Part shown: piece after piece, positions 47,272 through 55,776 of the stretch
Numbering within the stretch: position 1 is the first letter of the stretch
Layout of the letters: each line of letters starts with the position of its first letter
Assembly: GCF_008831505.1 (NCBI RefSeq)
Contig: NZ_CP044507.1
Location: forward strand, 1,674,001-1,738,000
DNA from: Chryseobacterium sp.
GTDB taxonomy: Bacteria; Bacteroidota; Bacteroidia; Flavobacteriales; Weeksellaceae
Direction of reading: 5' to 3'
Length of the DNA stretch: 64,000 bases
Notes under the pieces: model-generated
Told to the model about the DNA's origin: nothing
What the model saw: only the letters and a program-made list of their open reading frames with translations
Database searches by the model: none
Made by a program: the position numbers and the translations under genes

Positions 47272-47772
47272 ATGACAATAGAAAAAAACCACGTAGTTGC
47301 ACTTCAGTACACTTTGAATGCGATTGAAGAAAATGGAGCGCAAACCTTCATTGAAAAAACGGATGCTGAGAACCCTTTCAACTTTCTTTACGGTGTGGGA
47401 ATGATGCTGCCTAAATTTGAACAGGAAATTGAAGGACTGACAGCCGGCGATAAGAAGTCGTTCACACTTAGCCCTCAGGAAGGTTATGGCGAAAGAGTGG
47501 AAAACGCAACAACGCAGCTTCCTGCAGACATGTTCGCACAGTCCGGAATGCCACCGGTAGGCGCAATTCTGCCGTTACAGGACCAGGATGGCAATCATCT
47601 TAGCGCTGTTGTAATGGAAGTAGCTGATGATGCAGTTACCGTAGACCTTAATCATCCTATGGCGGGAAAGACCCTGAATTTTGACGTTGAAGTTGTACTT
47701 ACCCGTCCGGCAACCGAGGAAGAACTTTCTCATGGTCATGCACATGGTGCAGACGGACATTCCGGACACTAA
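47272..47772 (+). CDS. slyD: FKBP-type peptidyl-prolyl isomerase SlyD
   Basis: 166 residues. FKBP domain halves (residues 1-65 and 125-150) surround the insert-in-flap chaperone domain; landmarks are NPFNFLYGVGMMLPKFEQEI, LSPQEGYGERV and DLNHPMAGKTLNFDVEV. The C-terminus is a short His-rich metal-binding tail (SHGHAHGADGHSGH). SlyD assists protein folding and nickel delivery. The tail is shorter than in E. coli. Confidence 0.95.
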   Translation: MTIEKNHVVALQYTLNAIEENGAQTFIEKTDAENPFNFLYGVGMMLPKFEQEIEGLTAGDKKSFTLSPQEGYGERVENATTQLPADMFAQSGMPPVGAILPLQDQDGNHLSAVVMEVADDAVTVDLNHPMAGKTLNFDVEVVLTRPATEEELSHGHAHGADGHSGH

Positions 47773-47791
47773 AAATATTTTATTATCAGTT

Positions 47792-47818
47792 AAGGCTCCG
47801 GTGAATATCGGGGCTTTT
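47792..47818 (+). terminator. Probable terminator after slyD
   Basis: Stem AAGGCTCCG / CGGGGCTT (one bulged G, one G-T pair), followed by TTCTGTTTC. Moderate strength. Confidence 0.5.
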
Positions 47819-47936
47819 CTGTTTCAATGAACAGGTTTTTGGTCCACTTTAAAAGAGGTTAACAATCCCTATGAGAAAACTTTTCTGCAGTGTTATATTT
47901 TTTGAACAATTAAATAGGATATCGACAAAATTTGTG

Positions 47937-47944
47937 TACTTTTG
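47937..47944 (+). promoter_or_regulatory. Candidate tRNA-Leu promoter box (TACTTTTG)
   Basis: TAnnTTTG match 18 bp before the tRNA 5' end. Confidence 0.45.
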
Positions 47945-47962
47945 TGCCTCACAAAATCCGAT

Positions 47963-48044
47963 GCCCGGATGGTGAAATTGGTAGACACGCTCGTTTCAGG
48001 TGCGGGTGCCCACAAGCTTGCAGGTTCGAGTCCTGTTCCGGGCA
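47963..48044 (+). tRNA. tRNA-Leu (CAG)
   Basis: 82 nt. The acceptor stem GCCCGGA pairs with TCCGGGC; anticodon loop TTCAGGT with CAG at 47997-47999; long variable arm (class II) and T arm CAGGTTCGAGTCCTG. Discriminator A; CCA is not encoded. An open frame across this gene is spurious. Confidence 0.97.
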
Positions 48045-48050
48045 CATTGA

Positions 48051-48079
48051 AGCTCTCATTTTTAATGAGGGCTTTTTTT
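48051..48079 (+). terminator. Terminator after tRNA-Leu
   Basis: Stem AGCTCTCATT / AATGAGGGCT (one G-T pair) with loop TTT, followed by TTTTTT. Confidence 0.9.
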
Positions 48080-48317
48080 AGCTATGTTATTCCCGCTGTC
48101 ATTTCTTTTAAACCTTTCCATCCACTAAAATACCTACGGCCCAACTAATTTAACTGTCTGACGTCTGAAATCTGAGATTAACATCTGAGCTCTTGACTCC
48201 CGGCTCCACTAACCTCAACGAGTACAAAGGTTGCAGCAGGATCAGAAAGTTTGTATTTGCAGAAGTGGTGAACATTCTAAACTTCTAACCCCCCAAACTA
48301 CCTAATCGCTTAATAAA
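48080..48317. other. Intergenic region between two tRNA genes
   Basis: No gene. At 48150-48200 it contains GTCTGACGTCTGAAATCTGAG and ACATCTGAGCTCTTGACTC, like the CTTACATCTGAAATCT part of the repeats at 29001-29540. Confidence 0.5.
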
Positions 48318-48348
48318 CAAAAAAACACTTACAGTTGCCCGTAAGTGC
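48318..48348 (-). terminator. Terminator after tRNA-Ala
   Basis: Minus-strand stem CACTTAC / GTAAGTG with a 8-nt loop, followed by TTTTTTTG. Confidence 0.75.
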
Positions 48349-48359
48349 TTTATTTCCAG

Positions 48360-48433
48360 TGGAGGATATCGGGATCGAACCGACCACCTTTAGACTGCCA
48401 GTCTAACGCTCTAGCCAGATGAGCTAATCCCCC
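48360..48433 (-). tRNA. tRNA-Ala (GGC)
   Basis: 74 nt on the minus strand. Acceptor GGGGGAT pairs with ATCCTCC (one G-T), D arm TTAGCTCATCTGGCTAGAGC, anticodon stem-loop TTAGACTGGCAGTCTAA with anticodon GGC, and T arm GGTCGGTTCGATCCCGAT. Discriminator A; CCA not encoded. Confidence 0.97.
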
Positions 48434-48471
48434 GTTTTGGTTGTGCAATATTAGTTATTTTTTTTAAATAT

Positions 48472-48852
48472 TTAAACTAAATCAACAGAAATACTGTTAT
48501 GAGATGCATTTTTTATGGCCTTGCCTTTTTCCAGCACGATCATTTGCGGACTTTGGTGCTCAATATCAAATAGTTCCGCAATCCTGTTTGAGAGGCTGCG
48601 GAAAGCCAGAAGGTCCAGAAAATAATACTCCGCGTCCTTATCAGAAGATTCCACTTCCCTTTCAAAATTCTTCAGTACAGTCTGACTGATGAAGCATCTG
48701 GTGGAGTGCTTAAACAAAACCACTTTTTTTTCATGTGATTTCTGCACGGCGTCTTCCAGCATCTGCTCCGAGGTCAGTATTTTCCAGAAACCCCGCTCTG
48801 CTTCGCTGTTCCGTCCCTCATTACTTCCAAAAAGTCTGTTCAGTAAACTCAT
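48472..48852 (-). CDS. ytxJ: Bacillithiol system redox protein YtxJ
   Basis: 126 residues, a thioredoxin-like (DUF2847) protein with one active Cys in VVLFKHSTRCFISQTVL, the YtxJ signature, and a cis-Pro SPQMIVLEKGK. YtxJ is a putative bacilliredoxin that removes bacillithiol from proteins. Its start overlaps the stop of the DUF1569 gene by 4 bp. The order BstA - DUF1569 - YtxJ forms one operon. Confidence 0.9.
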   Translation of the reverse strand: MSLLNRLFGSNEGRNSEAERGFWKILTSEQMLEDAVQKSHEKKVVLFKHSTRCFISQTVLKNFEREVESSDKDAEYYFLDLLAFRSLSNRIAELFDIEHQSPQMIVLEKGKAIKNASHNSISVDLV

Positions 48853-49307
48853 AATCCAAATTGTTTTAAATGGTGATCCAGATGTTTGTACTCCAGGAAA
48901 CCCCAGTCCTTAGGCTGCATTTTGCCGAACAGCGGATGCGTGTCCGGGAGTTTTCCTACATCTGCGAGGGCACAGTACCCGTCCAGCGTATGCAAAAGGT
49001 CTACCATTTCGGTTTTATAGTCAGTGCATTCTTCAGCCCGGAGTTCTGCAAAGGTGGGCATATTTCGCGGAATTCCGTTTTTAAAAATCTTCATCTCCGT
49101 TTTGGTTACGATTCCGACAAAACGAAGAATACGCGGTGGCTCCGGCACTGAAATCTTCCCCAGTGGAATCTCCAGCACCAGCCGGCAGTGCTTCAGCATC
49201 TGTGTAGCGTTCATCCGTCCCCAGCGGGCTTCAGCATCTTCTGCAAGTGCGGATAACCGCTGTTTAACTTCATCCTGATCACAAAGCCGGTGCAGACTGT
49301 TCAGCAT
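48849..49307 (-). CDS. DUF1569 (DinB-like) protein
   Basis: 152 residues, a four-helix DinB-like bundle. Landmarks are WGRMNATQMLKHCRLVLEIPLG near residue 30, THPLFGKMQPKDWGFLEYKHLDHHLKQFG at the end (core WGFLEYKHLDHHLKQFG). The His residues fit the metal site of the DinB/YfiT superfamily. Its function is unknown; it lies between two bacillithiol-related genes and overlaps both (1 bp and 4 bp), so it may also use bacillithiol. Confidence 0.88.
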   Translation of the reverse strand: MLNSLHRLCDQDEVKQRLSALAEDAEARWGRMNATQMLKHCRLVLEIPLGKISVPEPPRILRFVGIVTKTEMKIFKNGIPRNMPTFAELRAEECTDYKTEMVDLLHTLDGYCALADVGKLPDTHPLFGKMQPKDWGFLEYKHLDHHLKQFGL

Positions 49308-49843
49308 TACCAGTTCATCCTTTTTTTCAGGTTCTCTATGTGGGCAAGATGATGGCTGCAGTGCCAGGCATAGAATGCCAGACTTTCGCGCAGGGTAATG
49401 CTTCGCTGCTGTTCCGGATGGACAAAGGTGCGCTGAAATTCACGGTTGGTTAATGCCTTCAACTCGTAGACCCAACGCTGGTGCAGGCCCTTAAGGATGC
49501 GGAGCGCAGGCTTTATGTCTATCGTAAAACTGTCCTGCAGCTCGGCCCATTTGGCTTCATTATAAGGTTTGATTACAGGATTATCCTCGGTAAGGGCAAG
49601 TTTGAACCGGATATAACTGTTCATATGACTGTCTGACAAATGATTGATGAGCTGGCGAACGGTCCAGCCGCCGGGACGGTAGGGTGTGTCCAGCATATCG
49701 TCTGTCCACGAGTCCACTACATTCTTCAGGCGTCCGGGAAAATCCTTGAGAACGCGAATATAATCATCTACATCGGCATCGCTGATCTCAACTGCCGGTT
49801 CATATTTTCCCAAGGGAAATCGGTAATCTTCCATATCATTCAT
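49307..49843 (-). CDS. bstA: YfiT/BstA-type bacillithiol transferase
   Basis: 178 residues, DinB/YfiT superfamily. It starts with the YfiT pattern YRFPLGKYEPAVEIS; the metal-binding His triad is in GGWTVRQLINHLSDSHMN and YAWHCSHHLAHIENLKKRM (core WHCSHHLAHI). BstA joins bacillithiol to electrophiles and drugs. It is the first gene of the operon with DUF1569 and YtxJ; stop and start overlap as TAATG. Confidence 0.88.
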   Translation of the reverse strand: MNDMEDYRFPLGKYEPAVEISDADVDDYIRVLKDFPGRLKNVVDSWTDDMLDTPYRPGGWTVRQLINHLSDSHMNSYIRFKLALTEDNPVIKPYNEAKWAELQDSFTIDIKPALRILKGLHQRWVYELKALTNREFQRTFVHPEQQRSITLRESLAFYAWHCSHHLAHIENLKKRMNW

Positions 49844-49965
49844 AAACAGGACGTTTTGGCATCAGCAGCTCTTTGGCTGGGCTTTTGCGTTTAACGCGTA
49901 AATTTAGTCAGAGAAGCGGCAGATGCTGCTTACAAGATAAACGAAATAATTTATACTTTAACCGA

Positions 49966-50571
49966 ATGAAAAAAGCCCTGATAATTGTAGATGTACAGAA
50001 TGATTTTTGTGAAGGCGGTGCGCTGGCCGTTCCGGGTGCCGCTCAAATCATCCCCTATATTAACTTACTGCTGAAAGACAATCAATATGAACAGGTGGTC
50101 CTGACCCAGGACTGGCATCCTGCCAACCATAAAAGTTTTGCCTCCACCAATAACCGTAAGGTAGGCGAAAAAATCAGTCTTAACGGTATCCCGCAGTTTA
50201 TGTGGCCTGATCACTGTGTGCAGGACACACATGGTGCAGATTTCCACCCGGACCTGGACCGGACCAAAGTAACCCATATCATCCAGAAAGGCAAGAATCC
50301 TGAATTCGACAGTTACAGTGCGTTTCAGGACAATAACCACTTTATGAAAACCGGTTTGGAAGATTTCCTGAAATACCACGATATTCAGCTTGTTGAAATT
50401 GCAGGTCTGGCTTTAGATTACTGTGTAAAGGCTACATGTCTGGACGCCGTGCAGGCCGGATTCATAACCTGCCTTCATTTCCACGGCACGAAAGCGGTAA
50501 ATGTTAAACCCGAGAACGGCCGCGACGCAATTTATGAGATGCTGGAAAGGGGTGTCACCGTGCTTGGTTAA
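49966..50571 (+). CDS. pncA: Nicotinamidase/pyrazinamidase PncA
   Basis: 201 residues from ATG 49966; a longer frame to 49873 adds a non-conserved, divergent extension over the BstA promoter. Catalytic Asp is in IVDVQNDFCEGGAL, catalytic Lys in IIQKGKNPEFDSYSAF and catalytic Cys in GLALDYCVKATCLDA; metal ligands are in TQDWHPANHKSF. It converts nicotinamide to nicotinate for NAD salvage. Its 3' end overlaps the convergent DHFR-like gene by 17 bp. Confidence 0.95.
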   Translation: MKKALIIVDVQNDFCEGGALAVPGAAQIIPYINLLLKDNQYEQVVLTQDWHPANHKSFASTNNRKVGEKISLNGIPQFMWPDHCVQDTHGADFHPDLDRTKVTHIIQKGKNPEFDSYSAFQDNNHFMKTGLEDFLKYHDIQLVEIAGLALDYCVKATCLDAVQAGFITCLHFHGTKAVNVKPENGRDAIYEMLERGVTVLG

Positions 50572-51118
50572 CGGGTTCATAATACAGGATAACAGCACCG
50601 TTTTTAAATGTTTTTGTACGCAGTAAATTCATCCGGATTCTTTGGCGAATACCGTCGAAAAGCCTTGTGCCGCCGGCCGTCAAAACCGGGTGTATGCAAA
50701 ACTGGTATTCATCAATGAGATTGAGATTTAAAAGCTGGATAATAAGATCCGGACTGCCCACCAGAATACTTTTGCCGGCAGACTGCTTCAAAAATTTAAC
50801 TTCATCTTCCAGTTTCTGCGATGAAATCCGGGCAGAATTCCACCTGTCAGCAAATTCTTTAACAGTTCGCGAAAACACCACTTTTGGAATCTGGTTAATC
50901 GCCTGCGCAAAGCGGTTCATGGAAGGGTCGGCAACCGGATTTTGCAGCACTTCACGCCAATATTCCATCAGCTCGTAGGTAGTATGGCCATAGAGTATGA
51001 CGTCTGATTCACGCAGGAGTTGGGTATAATGCTCATGAAGTTCACTGTCCGCAAGGCCGGCGGAATGATCACTGACACCATCAAGGGTAAAGTTAATAAC
51101 CGTAACTGTTTTTCTCAT
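50555..51118 (-). CDS. Dihydrofolate reductase-family protein (RibD C-like)
   Basis: 187 residues. Landmarks are TLDGVSDHSAGLADSELHEHY, DVILYGHTTYELMEYW, KVVFSRTVKEF and GKSILVGSPDLIIQLLNLNLIDEYQFCIHPVL (core LNLIDEYQFCIHPVL), the RibD C-terminal/DHFR-like fold. Such proteins are NAD(P)H reductases with unknown substrate. Monocistronic, converging on pncA. Confidence 0.9.
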   Translation of the reverse strand: MRKTVTVINFTLDGVSDHSAGLADSELHEHYTQLLRESDVILYGHTTYELMEYWREVLQNPVADPSMNRFAQAINQIPKVVFSRTVKEFADRWNSARISSQKLEDEVKFLKQSAGKSILVGSPDLIIQLLNLNLIDEYQFCIHPVLTAGGTRLFDGIRQRIRMNLLRTKTFKNGAVILYYEPVNQAR

Positions 51119-51325
51119 GAAGGATTAGTTCAGTAATTGTTGTCAGACCGCCAAATTTGGGGAATATGAAATTAAAATATTCTACTGAAACTGCATACAT
51201 TTTCTGAGTTAAAAATAAATATTTACAGGTTACAACCTATTGAGGAACGGTAATCTGAAGAATAAAATACTGTTTTGCTGTAACACAATTCCTTCTTTTG
51301 TGTCTAATTGCGGTAACTGTAACCA

Positions 51326-53482
51326 ATGAAAAAAAATCTGATTGCCGCTATCCTGCTTTGCGGGATCTTTACCCATGCGCAGAATGCCACGGCTGATACT
51401 TTAAAAACGAAGAGTATAGATGAAATTGTAGTAACGGCACGGAAACCGACGATTGAAAGCAAAGCGGACCGCACCGTGTTTAATGTGGCCAACAGTGCTA
51501 TCCTGACCGGCAACAGTACCTGGGATGTACTGCGCATGACACCACTGGTGAACATAGACAATAATGACAATGTTCAGGCCGAAGGAAACGCAGTAACAGT
51601 TTACATTAACGACCGGAAATCGGTATTCACGGGCAAAGAGCTGAAGGAATACTTGAAGACTATTGCCGCCGACAATCTTATGAAGATTGAAGTCATTACC
51701 ACACCCTCCGCCAAATATGAAACAGGCGGTGCGGTAATCAATATTGTGCTGAAGAGGAATGAAAATGAGGGTATGAAGGGCAGCGTTTCACTGGGAAATT
51801 CGCAGAGTTTCAAGAATTCTCAAGCGACCAGTGGCAACCTTAACTATCACCGTAAAGGTTTCACCCAGTCACTTAACGGAAGTTTCAACAATACCAACAG
51901 TGTAAACGAATCATTTAATGAAAACCTCATTTACGCGGACAATTCACTCAGGCGGGTCGGCAGCGAAAGCAACAGCACCGGTAAAGCACCATCTTTAACG
52001 TCTGCAACTGAGTTTGAACTGGATGAAAAGAACAATCTGGGACTTGTGGTACAGTATTACGGATCTACAAACAGCTATGACGCTGTGGCGGACGGTCAGT
52101 ATTTCCTGAACAGTGTACTTCAGAATTCGTATACCAATCATATAAATGCCCACGGCAGCAACCTTTTTGCGGGCAGCAATCTCTTTTACAAGTTTTACGA
52201 CAAGGAAAAAAACCGGATTCTGGATGTGAACACAGGCTTCAACTATTCTGCAGACGATAATACCAGAATACAGACAACAATATGGGATCCCGCTGCGTTT
52301 GAAGGTATAAAAACAGCTTCCGAAAACCAAAACCGCGAATACTATATTAAAGTGGACTATTCGCAGCCTGTAGACAAGGATGGCAATCTGCTGGAATTTG
52401 GCGGAAAAATGAATTTCCGGAACAATATTATGCCTTTTGATTATTTTAATCAGCTGGGCAATTCCTGGATTTTGGATCCCGACAGAACCAACACCTTTGG
52501 CTATGTTGAAAATCTGAACTCCCTTTATGCGAACTTCAGTAAGACCTTCTTTAAAAAACTTGAAACACGGATCGGATTACGGTATGAGTATATTAACTTC
52601 ACGGTAAAACAGGATGTGGGCGGCATAGAAAGAACTGATTCCTACGGAGCCCTGTTGCCGGATCTACTTCTAAAATACTCCTTTAACGAAAACTACAATC
52701 TTACCGCAACTTACAAGCACAGTTTGTGGCGGCCCTGGTTTACGGAATTCAATCCTTTCCTGATGCCTATGGACAACGGGATTTACCAGCGCGGAAATAT
52801 GGAACTGGAGCCAAACCCCAACGACCGTTTCGGGCTGAAACTGGGACTTCACAAGAAATATTTCCTCTCGGTCAATTACAATACCACCAATCAGGATTAC
52901 TGGACGTCTTACGTTGTGGAAGACGGAAAGACCATCATGATGCCGGCCACCTTTTACGGCCGTGTAAACAACTATTCGCTGTACGCTAATACCAATCAGA
53001 ACTTCCTGAAAAACAAACTGAATGTAAATTTCAACCTGGGACTTACGTATGTGGACAATAGTGATTTCAGACAGCGCAATAACTTTGTGGGTCTGCAGGA
53101 TTACATTACCAACTTCAGCGGCTCAACAAATTTTTCGTATACCAATCTTTTCAGCAAAAACATCAACATCAACGGATGGATGGGCCTGCACTCCCAGAAC
53201 TGGGGCAACTCCATGGGCAATAAAATGAACTTCTTCCACAGTTTCGGAGCCACCAAACTATTTCCTGCCACACAGATGGAAGCCGGAATCCGGTTCAATA
53301 ATATCTTCCGCAGGCCCGGAAATGATTTCATCACGTATTCCCCCATCGGCACATTCCGAAGTGTAAATAAATGGGATTGGTATGGTGCGCACCTGACTTT
53401 TGTTAAGAGGTTTGGCAATCAGAAAGTGAAGGAAAGCAGCAAGACCAATGTGGAAAAGGAGAACGGTGGCGGTAAAGGCTGA
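51326..53482 (+). CDS. TonB receptor-like outer-membrane beta-barrel protein
   Basis: 718 residues with a signal peptide (residues 1-18, ending FTHAQ). A plug domain (residues about 25-140: IDEIVVTARKPTIESKADRT, VLRMTPLVNIDNNDNVQ, VEVITTPSAKYET-like IEVITTPSAKYETGG) is followed by a large barrel of the OMP_b-brl_3 type. There is no CarboxypepD-like N-terminal repeat. The C-terminal 20 residues are charged and follow the last strand. Its substrate is unknown. It stands alone. Confidence 0.9.
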   Translation: MKKNLIAAILLCGIFTHAQNATADTLKTKSIDEIVVTARKPTIESKADRTVFNVANSAILTGNSTWDVLRMTPLVNIDNNDNVQAEGNAVTVYINDRKSVFTGKELKEYLKTIAADNLMKIEVITTPSAKYETGGAVINIVLKRNENEGMKGSVSLGNSQSFKNSQATSGNLNYHRKGFTQSLNGSFNNTNSVNESFNENLIYADNSLRRVGSESNSTGKAPSLTSATEFELDEKNNLGLVVQYYGSTNSYDAVADGQYFLNSVLQNSYTNHINAHGSNLFAGSNLFYKFYDKEKNRILDVNTGFNYSADDNTRIQTTIWDPAAFEGIKTASENQNREYYIKVDYSQPVDKDGNLLEFGGKMNFRNNIMPFDYFNQLGNSWILDPDRTNTFGYVENLNSLYANFSKTFFKKLETRIGLRYEYINFTVKQDVGGIERTDSYGALLPDLLLKYSFNENYNLTATYKHSLWRPWFTEFNPFLMPMDNGIYQRGNMELEPNPNDRFGLKLGLHKKYFLSVNYNTTNQDYWTSYVVEDGKTIMMPATFYGRVNNYSLYANTNQNFLKNKLNVNFNLGLTYVDNSDFRQRNNFVGLQDYITNFSGSTNFSYTNLFSKNININGWMGLHSQNWGNSMGNKMNFFHSFGATKLFPATQMEAGIRFNNIFRRPGNDFITYSPIGTFRSVNKWDWYGAHLTFVKRFGNQKVKESSKTNVEKENGGGKG

Positions 53483-53552
53483 TCAGAATCGGGCAACAGT
53501 TGATTTGCAGCATGACGCTCCCGAATAAGGATCGTGACAGCTTATTAAGCCT

Positions 53553-53560
53553 TAACTTTG
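53553..53560 (+). promoter_or_regulatory. Candidate tauE promoter box (TAACTTTG)
   Basis: TAnnTTTG (then C) overlaps the TTG at 53558, which makes GTG 53579 the more likely start. Confidence 0.5.
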
Positions 53561-53578
53561 CAGGCTAAATTTGCTGTT

Positions 53579-54355
53579 GTGCCCCAAACTGAAATACTGA
53601 TTTACCTTTGCCTCGCAGCCTTTGCTGCGGGTTTTATTGACGCTGTGGTAGGTGGCGGTGGACTGATACAGACGCCACTGGCTTTGGCATTTCTGCCAAA
53701 TATTCCCGTAGCTGCGGTAATAGGCTCACTAAAGGTTCCCGCTTTCTGCGGAACAGCTCTGGCAACATCACAGTTCCTCCGGAAGGTCAAAATCGACTGG
53801 AAGCTGCTGCTCCTGATGGCTCTGCTGGCTTTTATTTCAGCCTTCCTGGGTTCCCGGCTGCTTACCGTAGTCAGCAATGAGTTTATGAAACCGGTATTAC
53901 TCTTTGTGCTGATAGTCCTGGCCATTTACACCATCTTTAAAAAGGATTTCGGGAATGCTAAAGAGAAGAAGATGCCGTACCACACCGCCGTCATCAATGG
54001 CTGCATCGCGAGTATTGCTGTTGGTTTTTACGACGGTTTCATTGGTCCCGGCACGGGGACTTTCTTCATTCTGGCATTCGTAACCCTACTGGGTATGGAT
54101 TTCCTGAAGGCCAATGCCAATGCGAAGCTTATTAACCTGGCCACCAATGCCGGTTCCATCTGCCTGTTTCTTATTAAAGGTCAGATTATCTGGGCAATTG
54201 CGCTGCCGATGGCCATTTGTAATGCTGCAGGAGGACTTGTAGGCGCACAGTTAGCCATAAGGAAAGGCAATAAATTCATCTGGTACCTGTTTATCTTTAT
54301 CCTGATCCTGTCCATTGGCCGGTTTGGATATGAGGTGCTTTTCGTGGAATTTTAA
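53579..54355 (+). CDS. Sulfite exporter TauE/SafE family permease
   Basis: 258 residues from GTG 53579; a TTG at 53558 lies in the promoter box. Eight hydrophobic segments. TauE/SafE landmarks are AGFIDAVVGGGGLIQTPLAL at the N-terminus and the internal repeat IAVGFYDGFIGPGTGTFFIL. Probable transport of sulfite, sulfoacetate or another organosulfonate. A second, degraded 3' end of this gene is found 1.1 kb downstream (55466-55599). Confidence 0.9.
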   Translation: MPQTEILIYLCLAAFAAGFIDAVVGGGGLIQTPLALAFLPNIPVAAVIGSLKVPAFCGTALATSQFLRKVKIDWKLLLLMALLAFISAFLGSRLLTVVSNEFMKPVLLFVLIVLAIYTIFKKDFGNAKEKKMPYHTAVINGCIASIAVGFYDGFIGPGTGTFFILAFVTLLGMDFLKANANAKLINLATNAGSICLFLIKGQIIWAIALPMAICNAAGGLVGAQLAIRKGNKFIWYLFIFILILSIGRFGYEVLFVEF

Positions 54356-54399
54356 AAAGGTTCTGGAAGTTCAGGTTCGTAGAAGTAGCAGCGGAAGTT

Positions 54400-55128
54400 T
54401 TAATCCGGAACAGTCATACTATTGTAATGAATTTTTATTTCGTTGCTTAATAATTCCCCCGAATACAATTTGTAACCACTTAATTTGCTTTTTTGATCTT
54501 CTGTTAAGTAGGTGTAAATACTATCGTCAACACAATGTAATAAAGCAAAATCAAGATCAGAATCTTCTTTCAGCATATAAAAAAAATAAAGGTCACAATC
54601 TAAACAATCTAGACTGCTGGGTCTAAAAAATATTGACCATGATATTTCTTCTTTAGGATTTAATAGTACAATATTCTCGGAAAGAGTTTTGTTCATTTCA
54701 GCAAATTTTATATCCGATATATTGTGCTCACACATCCATCTTCTTAAATTATTTTGCTTTATTGAATTAGCTATTTTGTTTTCTTTTTGCATAGCAAGTA
54801 GATCTTCCATAGAATACTGTGGAAAAGGGCTATTATACGCCTCCATAATATTGCCACTACTTTTAAGTACAGCTGTCACATCTAGATTTTTAATCTCAGT
54901 GAAATTTAGATTATCGACACATCTATCACCTTCAAAATAGCCTTTGAGTTTCGTCAAAACTACAGGAATGGCAAAAAAATCATCGGTCGTATTTTTGAGA
55001 TTAACTTGAATTTTATAACTGGGTCCGTTAGTGGTTTTTTCCAAACCAATTAAGTTAATTTTCATTTTAATTTGTGAATGAAGCAAACAACCAAGTAATA
55101 TAGCCAATAGAATATATGTTTTTTGCAT
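54400..55128 (-). CDS. Secreted hypothetical protein, AT-rich
   Basis: 242 residues with a signal peptide (residues 1-19, ending LLHSQ). I do not recognise the family. An Ig-like segment at residues 22-75 (YKIQVNLKNTTDDFFAIPVV) is followed by a helical stretch and a CLDCDLYFFYML motif; five cysteines. The gene is clearly more AT-rich than its neighbours and lies between the permease gene and a diverged copy of the 3' end of that gene, which suggests it came in by recombination. Confidence 0.7.
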   Translation of the reverse strand: MQKTYILLAILLGCLLHSQIKMKINLIGLEKTTNGPSYKIQVNLKNTTDDFFAIPVVLTKLKGYFEGDRCVDNLNFTEIKNLDVTAVLKSSGNIMEAYNSPFPQYSMEDLLAMQKENKIANSIKQNNLRRWMCEHNISDIKFAEMNKTLSENIVLLNPKEEISWSIFFRPSSLDCLDCDLYFFYMLKEDSDLDFALLHCVDDSIYTYLTEDQKSKLSGYKLYSGELLSNEIKIHYNSMTVPD

Positions 55129-55462
55129 GAGTTTATTGGTTTTTTAAATTAAGTCTTCCAATCTCAGATTGATGTAACATAAGCCTATCGTAATTACTCT
55201 GCAGGTTTTTGTGGTCCCTAGATATTTTTATCATTCACCCGCTGCGTAAAGTTCCCTGACTTTGAGCCGTTCCAAATCTCTTCTTGCTCCAAGAACATGA
55301 ATGATTTAATCTCTTTAATATAAAATTAAAAATGTAATGTATTTAAGAGGACCACACTATTTCTAAATGGTTTTTTAAGAGTCAGCTTTTATCAAAGATA
55401 ATAATTTATGAAAATGTTAAGTAATGAAATTTGCTCAAAGTCTCCCGACTTTGAGCAGCGGA
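55129..55462. other. AT-rich intergenic part of the inserted segment
   Basis: No gene is supported. It contains GACTTTGAGC at 55258-55267, and the same sequence forms a perfect 10-bp inverted repeat with 4-nt loop at 55433-55456. Confidence 0.4.
55433..55456. repeat. Perfect 10-bp inverted repeat with 4-nt loop
   Basis: GCTCAAAGTC - TCCC - GACTTTGAGC, just 5' of the tauE remnant. No T run follows. A lone half (GACTTTGAGC) occurs at 55258-55267. Confidence 0.6.
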
Positions 55463-55465
55463 TTG

Positions 55466-55599
55466 TAACGCGTTGGGCGGCCTGGTAGGAGCGCAGCTGG
55501 CCATCAGGAAGGCAACCGGTTCATCCGTTATCTTTTTATTTTCATCCTTATTCTTTCCATTAGCCGGTTTGGATATGATGTGCTGGTTGTGGATTTTTA
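55466..55599 (+). pseudogene. Remnant of the 3' end of a second tauE/safE gene
   Basis: The last about 45 codons of the permease gene are present again, diverged. The first part reads CNALGGLVGAQLAIRK (intact copy CNAAGGLVGAQLAIRK); after a one-base deletion the next frame reads FIRYLFIFILILSISRFGYD and VLVVDF-stop (intact FIWYLFIFILILSIGRFGYE, VLFVEF). The similarity goes about 15 bp past the stop (AAAGGTTCT). No upstream part of the gene exists, so this is a scar, not a gene. Confidence 0.85.
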
Positions 55600-55720
55600 A
55601 AGGTTCTAATGGTTCACATTGTTCAGAGGTTTGATAGTTTGAAATTGCTCGAAGGTTGCATCTCATCTGAACGTCGGAACTGTTTGAGTTAAAAGGGTTT
55701 TCATCCCGTTGACTATGGCG

Positions 55721-55751
55721 CAAAAATAAAAACGTCTCCCAAAGGAGACGC
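55721..55751 (-). terminator. Terminator after the DUF4920 gene
   Basis: Minus-strand stem CGTCTCC / GGAGACG with loop TTTG, followed by TTTTTATTTTTG. Confidence 0.85.
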
Positions 55752-55776
55752 TTAATTTCATCAGGTCAGATGTCGG

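Noticed and set aside
47942-48148. Small protein frame over the tRNA-Leu gene
   Set aside because: The region folds as a complete class II tRNA followed by a terminator.
49873-49965. N-terminal extension of PncA
   Set aside because: Not conserved in PncA and overlaps the divergent bstA upstream region; MKKALIIVDVQNDF is the normal start.
55406-55723. 105-codon minus-strand frame over the tauE scar
   Set aside because: It runs antisense to the recognisable permease remnant and has no domain.
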